Shown here in pieces: positions 25,740 to 33,333 of a stretch of 64,000 nucleotides of DNA. The stretch spans positions 62,001 through 126,000 of the forward strand of contig NZ_JAMYBK010000003.1 of NCBI RefSeq assembly GCF_024127895.1. Direction: 5' to 3'. Source of the DNA: Pseudomonas guariconensis (GTDB lineage: Bacteria; Pseudomonadota; Gammaproteobacteria; Pseudomonadales; Pseudomonadaceae). The notes under the pieces are model-generated. The model searched no databases, was not told the DNA's origin, and worked only from the letters and a program-made list of their open reading frames with translations. Every line of letters starts with the position of its first letter. Positions within the stretch are counted from its first letter, which is position 1. Position numbers and translations under genes: made by a program.

Positions 25740-25757
25740 TATTCAGGACGCCATCCC

Positions 25758-25880
25758 ATGTTTTCAATGCTCGAACAGGTAGCAGCAGGCCCCCGCTTTG
25801 TCGGCCATATCGGCCGTCGAAGCGGCTTTTACAACGTCATCCAGGCCGATCACGTTGTGGGGAGCGGGGTGAAGGCATGA
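25758..25880 (+). CDS. 40-residue frame coupled to the dihydroorotase paralogue
   Basis: ATG 25758 has caggacgc upstream and encodes 40 residues (MFSMLEQVAAGPRFVGHIGR onward) ending ADHVVGSGVKA. Its TGA overlaps the ATG of the next gene in ATGA, so ribosomes translating it would feed the dihydroorotase start. It follows the Zur-like operator directly. No known family is recognised. It may be a leader, or a remnant of a longer protein. Confidence 0.45.
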   Translation: MFSMLEQVAAGPRFVGHIGRRSGFYNVIQADHVVGSGVKA

Positions 25881-27226
25881 GTAGCGTCATCATTCGCAAC
25901 GCTCGCCTGGTCAACGAAGGGGCGGTCGAGGATGCCGATGTACTGGTCGTCCACGGCCGGATCGAAAAGATCGGCCGCAGTATCGAAGGCATCAATGCAT
26001 CCACTGAAATCGATGCCTGTGGCCAGTGGCTCGTGCCCGGCATGATCGATGATCAAGTGCATTTCCGCGAGCCTGGCGCTGCGCACAAGGGGACGATCGC
26101 CAGTGAATCGCGCGCAGCGGTCGCCGGAGGCATTACCAGTTTCATGGACATGCCCAACACCAGCCCACCCACCCTGGACCTTGCCGCGCTGCAGGAGAAA
26201 AAAGCGCGCGCCGCCGCGACCTCCGTTGCCAACTACGGTTTTCACTTCGGGGTAAGCAAGGACAACCTCGATATCGTGGCATCGCTCGATCCAGGTTCCG
26301 TGGCGGGGGTGAAGGTGTTCATGGGGGCATCCACCGGGGACATGCTGGTGGATGACCCGAGAACCCTCGAACGGCTGTTCGCCAACGTGCCGACGATCCT
26401 GTTGGCGCATTGCGAGCACACGCCGTCGATCCTGGCCAACGAGGCGCGACTGCGCGAGCGATACGGTGATTTCATCCCACCGGCCATGCACCCACTCATT
26501 CGGGACGCTGCCGCGTGCCTACGTTCCTCGACACTGGCCGTTCAACTTGCCAGGCAATTCGGCACCCGCTTGCACGTGCTGCACCTGACCACAGCACAGG
26601 AACTGCAACTGTTCGAACCTGGCCCCGTGGCAGGGAAGCGGATCACCGCGGAAGTGTGCGTGCATCATCTGCTGTTCGATGACCGCGACTATGCAAGCCT
26701 CGGGCACCTGATCAAATGCAACCCCGCCATCAAGACCCGGGCAGACCGCGATGCCCTGCGCCAGGCGCTGCAGTGCGACCGTATCGATGTCATCGGGACC
26801 GATCATGCACCGCACACACTGACGCAGAAGCAACGCTCCTACGCGTTGGCGCCCGCTGGATTGCCGCTGGTCCAGCATGCATTACCGGCACTGTTGGAGT
26901 TGGTCGAGGAGGGCGTGCTGTCGGTTGCCCAACTGGTGCGCAAGACCAGTCACTCGGTCGCTGACCTGTTCGCAATCCAGGGCAGGGGATATTTGCGCGA
27001 AGGCTACTGGGCAGACCTGGTCTTGATCGAACGCCTGCCCGAGCCTCGGGCCGTCACCCTCGATCCGGTGCTGGCCCACTGTCAGTGGACGCCGTTCATC
27101 CAGCATCGGTTTCATCATCGGGTGACCACCACCCTGGTGTCCGGTCAGCTTGCCTGGCATGGCGGCCGGGTGGTCGACAGCTGCCAGGGGTTGCCGTTGG
27201 TGTTCCACTCGCAACGGTCTGGTTGA
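25877..27226 (+). CDS. pyrC: Dihydroorotase paralogue of the zinc-starvation type
   Basis: A 449-residue amidohydrolase-fold protein of class I dihydroorotases. The first metal motif reads DDQVHFREPG, where most zinc enzymes have D-x-H-x-H, so Gln replaces the first His. Other landmarks are present: the VKVFMGASTG Lys strand, LAHCEHTP, LHVLHLTTAQE and VIGTDHAPHT. The reaction would be cyclisation of carbamoyl-aspartate to dihydroorotate in pyrimidine synthesis. Behind a Zur-like operator, it is best read as the backup enzyme used when zinc is scarce. The start is the ATG overlapping the preceding frame. Confidence 0.88.
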   Translation: MSSVIIRNARLVNEGAVEDADVLVVHGRIEKIGRSIEGINASTEIDACGQWLVPGMIDDQVHFREPGAAHKGTIASESRAAVAGGITSFMDMPNTSPPTLDLAALQEKKARAAATSVANYGFHFGVSKDNLDIVASLDPGSVAGVKVFMGASTGDMLVDDPRTLERLFANVPTILLAHCEHTPSILANEARLRERYGDFIPPAMHPLIRDAAACLRSSTLAVQLARQFGTRLHVLHLTTAQELQLFEPGPVAGKRITAEVCVHHLLFDDRDYASLGHLIKCNPAIKTRADRDALRQALQCDRIDVIGTDHAPHTLTQKQRSYALAPAGLPLVQHALPALLELVEEGVLSVAQLVRKTSHSVADLFAIQGRGYLREGYWADLVLIERLPEPRAVTLDPVLAHCQWTPFIQHRFHHRVTTTLVSGQLAWHGGRVVDSCQGLPLVFHSQRSG

Positions 27227-27440
27227 GGTTGCACAAGGGACGGTCTTCCTCGAGGGCGCGAACATGGGCGAAGCCCGTGCCATACAGCTCGGTGTCCTCT
27301 TCGCGGGTAATTCAGATAAAAAATGCTTCTAAATCAATTAAGTATTCAAAGTTCTATAGAAAGTAGTTGAAGATTGGATCTTGCAATGGCAAAGGATGCG
27401 CTGTGACGGGGTGATTGCGAGATGGGAATGATTTGCGTTA
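27227..27440. other. Spacer before rpmJ
   Basis: A gap of about 210 bases, AT-rich from 27310 on. A 60-codon frame runs into it from pyrC but shows no start site or conserved look. No terminator with a clear stem was found after the dihydroorotase gene. Confidence 0.4.
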
Positions 27441-27460
27441 ATGTTATGTTATTACGTAAT
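27441..27460 (+). promoter_or_regulatory. Zur-like operator before rpmJ
   Basis: The bases atgttatgttattacgtaat contain a perfect palindrome, attacgtaat, and agree with the site at 25720-25739 at 17 of 20 positions. The site ends at the ribosome-binding sequence cggaga, so a bound repressor would cover the transcription start region. Confidence 0.78.
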
Positions 27461-27471
27461 CGGAGACTCCC

Positions 27472-27618
27472 ATGCAAGTACTGTCGTCACTCAAGCAAGC
27501 CAAGCGCCGTCATCGTGATTGCCAGGTAGTCAAACGCCGCGGAAGGATCTATGTGATCTGCAAATCCAATCCTCGTTTCAAGGCGCGACAGGGAGGAGTG
27601 AAGAAGAAGCGGGGCTAG
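27472..27618 (+). CDS. rpmJ: Ribosomal protein L36, zinc-free paralogue (YkgO type)
   Basis: A 48-residue basic protein, [20 protein letters not shown] onward, ending [13 protein letters not shown]. The normal L36 binds zinc through a CxxC pair plus Cys and His. Here only two isolated Cys (17 and 30) remain and the His is absent, so this is the C-minus form. Such paralogues replace the zinc protein in ribosomes during starvation and free zinc. The preceding Zur-like operator fits that role. It is intact, and longer than the 38-residue standard L36, as expected for YkgO. Confidence 0.93.
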   Translation: MQVLSSLKQAKRRHRDCQVVKRRGRIYVICKSNPRFKARQGGVKKKRG

Positions 27619-27639
27619 CCGATGGGCCGCCCGTTTTGG

Positions 27640-27706
27640 CCCTGCAAACCGCATCATGCGTGATCGACTCAGACCCTGTGGGTCGCGATGGGCTGCAAAG
27701 CAGCCC
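27640..27706. repeat. REP-linked arm plus GGGCTGC hairpin
   Basis: The arm ccctgcaaaccgcatcatgc at 27640-27659 is followed by gatcgactcagaccctgtggg, then the hairpin gggctgc-aaa-gcagccc at 27690-27706. It lacks a proper REP core (gtgggtcgcgatggg in its place), so it is a decayed or short version of the composite element at 13028-13110. Confidence 0.7.
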
Positions 27707-27741
27707 CAATGCCGCTCGGCGGGCAGGCATTGGGGCCACCG

Positions 27742-28119
27742 TCACGCCGCACGGCGCAGCGCCTCGACCAGCGCCGCCTTGCGCATGGTCGAGCGTCCGG
27801 CGATGTTCTGCTTGCGCGCCCGGTCCATCAGCTCGGCCTTGCTCATGTCCTCCAGGCGCTGGCCGGGCCGTGGCACGCCGCGGCGGGTGGCGGCGGCGCG
27901 CTTGGCCGAGGACTCACGAGCCTTCTCCTTGGCCTGCGGGCTTTTCTTCTGCCCGGAGCCGCCCTTGCGCTCGCCACCGCCGGACTGCTTGTTGACCGTC
28001 GCCCAGGCCCGCGCCTCGGCTTCGTCCTTGGGCACGCCCTTGGCCTCGTAGCTTTCCTCGATGTGCTCGGCCTTGCGTTTTTGCTTGTCGGTGTACTTGT
28101 CTTTGTCTCCACGTGGCAT
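27742..28119 (-). CDS. Small basic stress-type protein with SAP/Rho-N-like tail
   Basis: A 125-residue, Lys/Arg-rich protein. The N-terminal half (KDKYTDKQKRKAEHIEESYE, then GVPKDEAEARAWATVNKQSGGG) resembles ChaB-like or so-called plasmid-stabilisation proteins of Pseudomonas. The C-terminal 35 residues, MSKAELMDRARKQNIAGRSTMRKAALVEALRR, have the helix-extended-helix look of SAP or Rho N-terminal domains that bind nucleic acid. The ATG at 28119 is used; the longer upstream frame is non-coding. Plasmid stabilisation is a historical label with no local support. Confidence 0.8.
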   Translation of the reverse strand: MPRGDKDKYTDKQKRKAEHIEESYEAKGVPKDEAEARAWATVNKQSGGGERKGGSGQKKSPQAKEKARESSAKRAAATRRGVPRPGQRLEDMSKAELMDRARKQNIAGRSTMRKAALVEALRRAA

Positions 28120-28136
28120 GGTCGTTCTCCTTCGGT

Positions 28137-28565
28137 TCAATGGGGCTGCCAGATGCCGTCGTTGCGCTCGCAGTCGGTGCGGGCCTGAGCCAGGCTCGGG
28201 GTGTCGTAGTAGTAGGTGATGACCCGGGCGTCCTTGGGCACCGCCGGGTGGGTCGGGGGCTGGTCGCGACCGATGGATTTCGGGTTGGCCAGCGATTCCT
28301 GGGTCAAGGGCGCGATGCAACTGCCGACGCTGCCATCGGCGCAGCGCGAAACCGGGTGCTTGCGGGTATTGACCATCTCCTTGCTCTCGTTGCTGCACGA
28401 CCAGGCGATGGCCTCGGCGGGCATGTCGCTGAAGCTGTAGCAGGTGCGCCGCTCCACGGGCGTCACCGCATCGCTGGAGGAGCGGGTGAAGACCTCGCAG
28501 GCCTCGGCCAGCACCTGGGTGCTGACCAGGCTGCCCAGCATCAGCAGCAGAACGGGAAAACGCAT
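28137..28565 (-). CDS. Secreted Cys-containing protein of unknown function
   Basis: A 142-residue protein with a clean signal peptide (MRFPVLLLMLGSLVSTQVLA, cleavage after LAEA). The mature part contains six Cys (ACEVF, RTCYSF, WSCSN, RCADG, SCIAP, TDCER), an even number suggesting disulfides in the periplasm. A Tyr-rich ITYYYDTPSLAQARTDCERN end is notable. No family recognised. The spacing (17 bases) suggests cotranscription with the small basic protein downstream. Confidence 0.75.
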   Translation of the reverse strand: MRFPVLLLMLGSLVSTQVLAEACEVFTRSSSDAVTPVERRTCYSFSDMPAEAIAWSCSNESKEMVNTRKHPVSRCADGSVGSCIAPLTQESLANPKSIGRDQPPTHPAVPKDARVITYYYDTPSLAQARTDCERNDGIWQPH

Positions 28566-28593
28566 GGCACACCTCCTGGCCTCGCGGCCGTCG

Positions 28594-29553
28594 TCAGGTC
28601 TTGCGCAATGTCGCTTTGCCGCGCCGGCGCATGGCCTTGGCGCGCTTTTCCAGCACCAGGTAGACCAGCACCGCCAGCAACAGCGGAATCAGGTAGTACA
28701 ACGTGCGGTAACCCAGCAACGCGGCCACCAGGCTGCCCTGGCCGAGCTGGCCGTGGAGCAGGGCGAGGAACACCGCCTCCAGCACCCCGAGCCCGGCGGG
28801 AATGTGCGCCACCACCCCGGCCACGCAACTGATCAGCAGGATGCCCAGGATCGATGGGAAGAACAGCTCTTGGGGCAGCAGCCAGTGGATCAACGCCGCC
28901 ATCAGCGCCCAGTTGCTCGCGCCCAAGGTCACCTGGCAGAGCGCCAGGCGCAGCGACGGCAGGGTGATTTCATGCGCGCGCAAGCGCCAGGTGCGCCGCT
29001 TGGCGAAACCGCAGGCCAGCAGGTAGCCCAGCGCCACGGCCAGCAACAGGAAACCGATGAGTTGCAGGCCGACGACGCCCACCGCCCAGTCGTCCGGAAG
29101 CTTGACCAGGCGCAGGGCGAACACCGTGCCCGCCAGCAGCATGTAGCCGACCCAGTTGGTCAACAGCCCCAGGGTCAGGATCCGCGTGATGGTCGGCGTG
29201 TCCAGGCCCAGGCGGCTGTACAGCCGGTAGCGCAGGGCCACGCCGCCGACCCAGGTGGTGAAGTTGAGGTTGAAGGCATAGCAGACGAACGCCACCGGCA
29301 ATACCTGGCGCACGGGCAAATGGTGGCCGGTATAGGCACGGCCGAGCAGGTCGTAGCTGGCGAACACCAGGTAGCTGGCCAGGGCCAGGGCCAGGCCCAC
29401 CGCCAGAGTCGCGGGCTTGTAGGCCAGCAGCGACTGGCGCACTTCGCTCCAGTCCAGGTTGCGCGCCAGCATGTACAGCAGCGCCGGCACCAGCACCAGG
29501 AACGCCAGGGTGAGCAGGCGCTTGCCCCAGGTCTGCCATGGTTTTCGCTCCAT
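28594..29553 (-). CDS. ybhN: YbhN-type flippase-like membrane protein (UPF0104)
   Basis: A 319-residue inner-membrane protein with about eight helices and the lysyl-phosphatidylglycerol-synthase-TM pattern (NFTTWVGGVALRYRLYSRLG, PAGLGVLEAVFLALLHG, YRTLYYLIPLLLAVLVYL). Family members move lipids across the inner membrane. Its start overlaps the stop of the cardiolipin synthase gene in TGATG, and the gene order ybhP-clsB-ybhN is the same as in enterobacteria, so it probably handles cardiolipin or a related lipid. A basic tail (RAKAMRRRGKATLRKT) is cytoplasmic. Confidence 0.9.
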   Translation of the reverse strand: MERKPWQTWGKRLLTLAFLVLVPALLYMLARNLDWSEVRQSLLAYKPATLAVGLALALASYLVFASYDLLGRAYTGHHLPVRQVLPVAFVCYAFNLNFTTWVGGVALRYRLYSRLGLDTPTITRILTLGLLTNWVGYMLLAGTVFALRLVKLPDDWAVGVVGLQLIGFLLLAVALGYLLACGFAKRRTWRLRAHEITLPSLRLALCQVTLGASNWALMAALIHWLLPQELFFPSILGILLISCVAGVVAHIPAGLGVLEAVFLALLHGQLGQGSLVAALLGYRTLYYLIPLLLAVLVYLVLEKRAKAMRRRGKATLRKT

Positions 29554-30755
29554 CAGGTCTTGCCCTCGTGGTAGGTGGACTCGTCTTCCTGGGTCGGGCG
29601 CAGCGATTGCAGTTCCTGGCGATGGGCCGGGAACCAGCCGGCGATCCGCGGGAAATGGCGGATGATGTGGAAGCACAGGAAGATCAGCGGCGCCCGCCAC
29701 CAGTAGCCACGGATCATCCGCTCCAGGGTGACCGCCCTGCATTGCTGGCTGGCCAGTTCGCTCAGGCGCCGATACAGCTGCTGGTTGAACGCGCGGTCGC
29801 GGATCAGCAGGTTGGCCTCCAGGTTGAATGACAGGCTCAACGGGTCGAGGTTGCTCGAACCCACCGTGGCCCACTCTTCGTCCACCAGCGCGACCTTGCC
29901 GTGCAAGGGGCGCTGGCAATATTCGTGGATGCGCACGCCGTCGCGCAGCAGGTAGTTGTACAGCAATCGCGACAGGGCCCTGACCCAGCGCATGTCTGGC
30001 TGCCCCTGGAGGATCAAGGTCACCTCCACGCCCCGTCGGGCGGCATTGCGCAGTTCGCGCATCAACCGGTAGCCGGGGAAGAAGTAGGCGTTGGCCACCA
30101 GGATGCGCCGGCGCGCCAGGCGAAAGCCCTCCAGGTAATAGGCCTCGATGTCGTTGCGATGACGGCCGTTGTCGCGTTCGGCCAACACGGCGCTGGCCTG
30201 GCCGCAGGGCTGGGTGACCGGGCGCACCTGGCTCGGCGGCTGCAGTACTGGCGCCAACAGGCGGCGGCTGGAGGCATGCAACTGGGCGACCACCGGGCCG
30301 GTGACTTCCACGGCATAGTCCTGCTTGGCCATCGGGCCATAGTCGCCGAGGTGGTCGGCGCTGTAGTTGATGCCGCCGATGAATGCCCGCTTGCCGTCGA
30401 TCACCACGATCTTGCGGTGCAGGCGGCGGAACAGGTTGGTGCGCATGCCCGCCAGGCGCGGGTGCGGGTCGAAGGCATGGAAGCGGATGCCGACCTCGGT
30501 CATGGCCGAGACGAAGCTATCCGGCAGGTCGGCGGTGCCGTAGCCGTCGGCGGCCACCTCGACCCGTACACCTCGCCGGGCGGCATCGATCAGCACCTGC
30601 TGCAGCTGTTGGCCGACCTTGTCGTCGTAGATGATGAAGGTTTCCAGCAGGATCTCTTCCCGCGCCTGGGCCATGGCCTCGAACACGCGCGGGTAGTACT
30701 GCTCGCCGTTGATCAGCAGCTCGACATGGTTGCCATCCACCCAGGGTCTGTTCAC
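29553..30755 (-). CDS. clsB: Cardiolipin synthase ClsB (phospholipase-D superfamily)
   Basis: A 400-residue protein with two HKD motifs: HRKIVVIDGKRAFIGGINYS at about residues 131-150 and HGKVALVDEEWATVGSSNLDPLS at about 285-307. The short N-terminus without membrane helices is typical of ClsB rather than ClsA. It forms cardiolipin by phosphatidyl transfer, and ClsB can also make phosphatidylglycerol. The start is GTG 30755, overlapping the ybhP stop in GTGA with agaggtgag upstream. The C-terminal amphipathic, aromatic stretch (RMIRGYWWRAPLIFLCFHII) may attach it to the membrane. Confidence 0.93.
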   Translation of the reverse strand: MNRPWVDGNHVELLINGEQYYPRVFEAMAQAREEILLETFIIYDDKVGQQLQQVLIDAARRGVRVEVAADGYGTADLPDSFVSAMTEVGIRFHAFDPHPRLAGMRTNLFRRLHRKIVVIDGKRAFIGGINYSADHLGDYGPMAKQDYAVEVTGPVVAQLHASSRRLLAPVLQPPSQVRPVTQPCGQASAVLAERDNGRHRNDIEAYYLEGFRLARRRILVANAYFFPGYRLMRELRNAARRGVEVTLILQGQPDMRWVRALSRLLYNYLLRDGVRIHEYCQRPLHGKVALVDEEWATVGSSNLDPLSLSFNLEANLLIRDRAFNQQLYRRLSELASQQCRAVTLERMIRGYWWRAPLIFLCFHIIRHFPRIAGWFPAHRQELQSLRPTQEDESTYHEGKT

Positions 30756-31537
30756 AGGCTCACCTCTGCCGCCAAGGGCGCATGGTCGGAGAGGTGCGAC
30801 CAGGGGTACTTGGACAGGACCTGGGCCGCGCACGGCATGGCGTTGCGCAGGTAGATGCGGTCCAGGCGCAGTAGCGGCAGGCGCGACGGGAAGCTGCGCG
30901 CCGGTGTGCCGAAGTGTTCCCCGAAGGCTTCCACCAGGCGCTGGGACAGCACTGCATCGGCCTTCAGCCGCCAGTCGTTGAAGTCACCGGCGACGATCAC
31001 CGGGGCCTTGGGCGGCAGGCTGTCGAGCAGCTCCAGCAGCAGGCGTACCTGGCTCTGCCGGTGGGCCTCGCGCAAGCCCAGGTGCACGCAGACGGCATGC
31101 ACTTGCTCGTGCCCGGGCACCTCCAGCCGGCAATGCAACAGGCCGCGCTGCTCGTTGCCTTGGATCGACACGTCGAGATTGTGGTGCTCGGCGATGGGAA
31201 ACTTCGACAGCAGGGCATTGCCGTGGTCGCCGTGGGGGTACACGGCGTTGCGCCCATAGGCGAACTGCGGCCACATGCTGTCGGCGAGGAACTCGTACTG
31301 GGGGGTGGCCGGCCAGGCCGGATGGCGCAGGGCGTGTTCCTGGTGGCTACCGTGTACCTCCTGGAGAAACACCAGGTCGGCGCCGGTGGCACGCACCGCC
31401 TCGCGCAGCTCGGGCAGGATGAAGCGTCGGTTGAACAGGGTGAAGCCCTTATGCACGTTGATGGTCAGCACGTTCAGCCGATGCACGGCGGTGACCCGGT
31501 CGATGATGCAGCGGGGGGCGGGCAGGGTCTTGTTCAC
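30752..31537 (-). CDS. ybhP: Endonuclease/exonuclease/phosphatase-family protein YbhP
   Basis: A 261-residue soluble protein with the EEP fold: LTINVHKGF, DLVFLQEVHG (metal Glu), GDHGNALLSKFPI, VHLGLREAHRQSQVR, VIVAGDFNDW and a final HLSDHAPLAAEV with the catalytic Asp-His. Substrate unknown; it may act on a phospholipid head group given its partners. It overlaps both neighbours by four bases (ATGA with the DUF72 gene, GTGA with clsB), forming a tight four-gene unit. Confidence 0.9.
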   Translation of the reverse strand: MNKTLPAPRCIIDRVTAVHRLNVLTINVHKGFTLFNRRFILPELREAVRATGADLVFLQEVHGSHQEHALRHPAWPATPQYEFLADSMWPQFAYGRNAVYPHGDHGNALLSKFPIAEHHNLDVSIQGNEQRGLLHCRLEVPGHEQVHAVCVHLGLREAHRQSQVRLLLELLDSLPPKAPVIVAGDFNDWRLKADAVLSQRLVEAFGEHFGTPARSFPSRLPLLRLDRIYLRNAMPCAAQVLSKYPWSHLSDHAPLAAEVSL

Positions 31538-32451
31538 AGCTCGACCTCCGGTTCCACGCCCGGCTCGGTGAGCAGCTCGCCGTCCAGCTTGAGCCTTTCC
31601 AGCAAGCGCCGGGCGTCGTAGGGCGCGTGGACTTTCTGGTCGTTGTCGAAATAGCAGTAGACGTCCCGCGAGGCCCGCTTGCGCGGGGCGCGCTGGACGA
31701 CCAGCTGGGCATCGTCGGGCTGTCCGCCCCGGCTCCAGGCTTCGATGCGCGCCTGCCAGCGGCGCAGGGCACGGGCGGTATAGCCGCTACTGTAGAGCTC
31801 GACGTCGCCGTGCAGGCGCAGGTAGACGAAATCGGCCGTCACATCCTCGACATAGGGCCACTTGCCTGCACTGTCGGCCACCACCAGGGCGACGTTGTGG
31901 CGGCGCAACAGCTCGACGAAGGCCGTACAACAGAAGCTGTCGTGGCGGATCTCCACGGCATGGCGCAGGGCCCCGTCACCCTTGAGCGCGGTGGCGCCGT
32001 TGCCCTTCAGCTGTTCGCTGCACTGCTCGGCGCAAGCCCGTGCGGCCTTGCGCCGGTGCGGCAGCAACTCGAGGAAATGGCTGAAGCTCGCCTCGTCGTA
32101 CCTGAGGCTCGGCGGAAACTGCCAGAGGATCGGCCCCAACTTGTCGCCCAGCAGCAGCGGCCCGGAGGCGAAGAAGTTGGCCAGCGGCTGCTCGATCTCC
32201 TTGAGCCGTCGCACATGGGTGATGTAGCGCGGCGCCTTGACCGAGAAGACGAAGCCCTCGGGTGTCTGGTCGTGCCAATTGCGGTAGCGCTCGGGTGTTT
32301 GCAGGGCGTAGAACGAGCCGTTGATCTCGATACTGTTGACCGCCCGCGAGGCGAACGCCAGTTCGTCGTCCTGGCGCAGGCCGGTGGGGTAGAAATCCTT
32401 GCGCCAGGGGCCATAGCGCCAACCGGAAATGCCAATGCGGATCTCGCTCAC
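31534..32451 (-). CDS. DUF72 (YecE-like) protein
   Basis: A 305-residue TIM-barrel-type protein with DUF72 signatures: IRIGISGWRYGPWRKDFYP at the start, FSVKAPRYITHVRRLKE, ILWQFPPSLRYD, AVEIRHDSF and the end YCYFDNDQKVHAPYDARRL. Function unknown; the family has been linked to nucleic acid or metal processing. It is the first gene of the unit that continues with ybhP, clsB and ybhN (ATGA overlap). A Cys-rich bend (RACAEQCSEQ) and a loop with GNGATALKGDGALRHAVE are slightly longer than usual. Confidence 0.9.
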   Translation of the reverse strand: MSEIRIGISGWRYGPWRKDFYPTGLRQDDELAFASRAVNSIEINGSFYALQTPERYRNWHDQTPEGFVFSVKAPRYITHVRRLKEIEQPLANFFASGPLLLGDKLGPILWQFPPSLRYDEASFSHFLELLPHRRKAARACAEQCSEQLKGNGATALKGDGALRHAVEIRHDSFCCTAFVELLRRHNVALVVADSAGKWPYVEDVTADFVYLRLHGDVELYSSGYTARALRRWQARIEAWSRGGQPDDAQLVVQRAPRKRASRDVYCYFDNDQKVHAPYDARRLLERLKLDGELLTEPGVEPEVEL

Positions 32452-32720
32452 GGTGCCTTCCTTCGCTCGTGGAGGATATCGCCCGCGTCCTGGAAAACCT
32501 GGCCACGGATGCGGGCAGCTCTTGAATGTGCGACTGGGCAGGCGTGGCCAGGTTCAGCAGGATTGACGAGTGGCCTTTCGGTCGTGGCTTGGGGTTGAGC
32601 TGCAAAGCAGCCCCTGGGTTTCAACCACGGCGCTCACAATTGGAACTTTGCCGTGGCCTGTCTCTCCACCGGATGCCGGGGCCGCGAAACCGCGCCTCGT
32701 CAGCCAGAGGAGAACCTGCG
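32452..32720. other. Divergent gap between the DUF72 unit and the small acidic gene
   Basis: A 269-base gap carrying promoters for both sides. The sequence gagctgcaaagcagcccc near 32597-32614 is a partial copy of the GGGCTGC hairpin found elsewhere. No small gene or clear operator was found. Confidence 0.4.
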
Positions 32721-32861
32721 ATGAAGACCGACGACGCTTTCGACGAACTGCACGAACTGCCCGGTACGACCCAGCCGCAGCCGATCGACGACGAGCCGGA
32801 GGTCCTGCCGGACGACCCCGACCTGCAAGGCCTGCCCGGCGAGGACAAGCTGCCGGGCTGA
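32721..32861 (+). CDS. 46-residue acidic Pro-rich peptide
   Basis: The frame has agaggagaacctgcg before its ATG, a strong ribosome site, and encodes a peptide with net negative charge (DDAFDELHELPGTTQ, then DDEPEVLPDDPDLQGLP). No hydrophobic segment is present; it is probably disordered. It lies 29 bases before the iron-permease-type gene and is likely cotranscribed. I have seen peptides of this look in Pseudomonas stress loci but cannot name a function. Confidence 0.65.
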   Translation: MKTDDAFDELHELPGTTQPQPIDDEPEVLPDDPDLQGLPGEDKLPG

Positions 32862-32890
32862 GGCCCAGGCAGCGCGGGAGGACCGCCAAC

Positions 32891-33286
32891 ATGAAATTCG
32901 ACCGCTTCGCCCAATGGCTGGCCAACTGGTCCGGCCGCCCGCTGACCTTCGCCATCGCCCTCGTAGTGATCCTGGCCTGGGGCGTGAGCGGGCCGTTGTT
33001 CGACTTCAATGACACCTGGCAACTGGTGATCAACACCTCGACCACCATCGTCACCTTCCTCATGGTGTTCCTGATCCAGAACACCCAGAACCGCGACAAC
33101 GACGAACTGCACATCAAGATCGACGAGCTGCTGCGCACCACCCGCAAGGCGCACAAGGCCTTGCTCGACCTGGAAGACATGGACCCGGCCCAGCTGCATG
33201 CACTGCGCAAGCAGTACCAGCGCCTGGGCGAGCAGGGCGAGCGAAACGATGCGGCCCACCCGCCTCGCGATGGCGAAGCGGGCTGA
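32891..33286 (+). CDS. Low-affinity iron permease-family small membrane protein
   Basis: A 131-residue protein with two hydrophobic segments (FAIALVVILAWGVSGPLF and LVINTSTTIVTFLMVFLIQ), then an amphipathic helix with QNTQNRDNDELHIKIDELLR and a charged tail. This is the low-affinity iron permease (Fet4-like) domain in its bacterial single-unit form; iron transport by these short proteins is not established. The start is ATG 32891 with gggagga upstream; the longer frame from 32570 is not used. It is probably in one unit with the acidic peptide and the ClpP-like gene. Confidence 0.85.
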   Translation: MKFDRFAQWLANWSGRPLTFAIALVVILAWGVSGPLFDFNDTWQLVINTSTTIVTFLMVFLIQNTQNRDNDELHIKIDELLRTTRKAHKALLDLEDMDPAQLHALRKQYQRLGEQGERNDAAHPPRDGEAG

Positions 33287-33333
33287 AGGCCAGCCCGTTC
33301 CACTGGAATGATCTGCCAACCCTGGAGGCACGC

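Noticed and set aside
27150-27332. 60-codon frame after the dihydroorotase gene
   Set aside because: It lies partly inside pyrC, has no ribosome site, and shows no conserved pattern.
28594-29919. Longer 441-codon version of the YbhN gene
   Set aside because: The extra N-terminus is the antisense-like other frame of clsB. The ATG at 29553 starts the family sequence.
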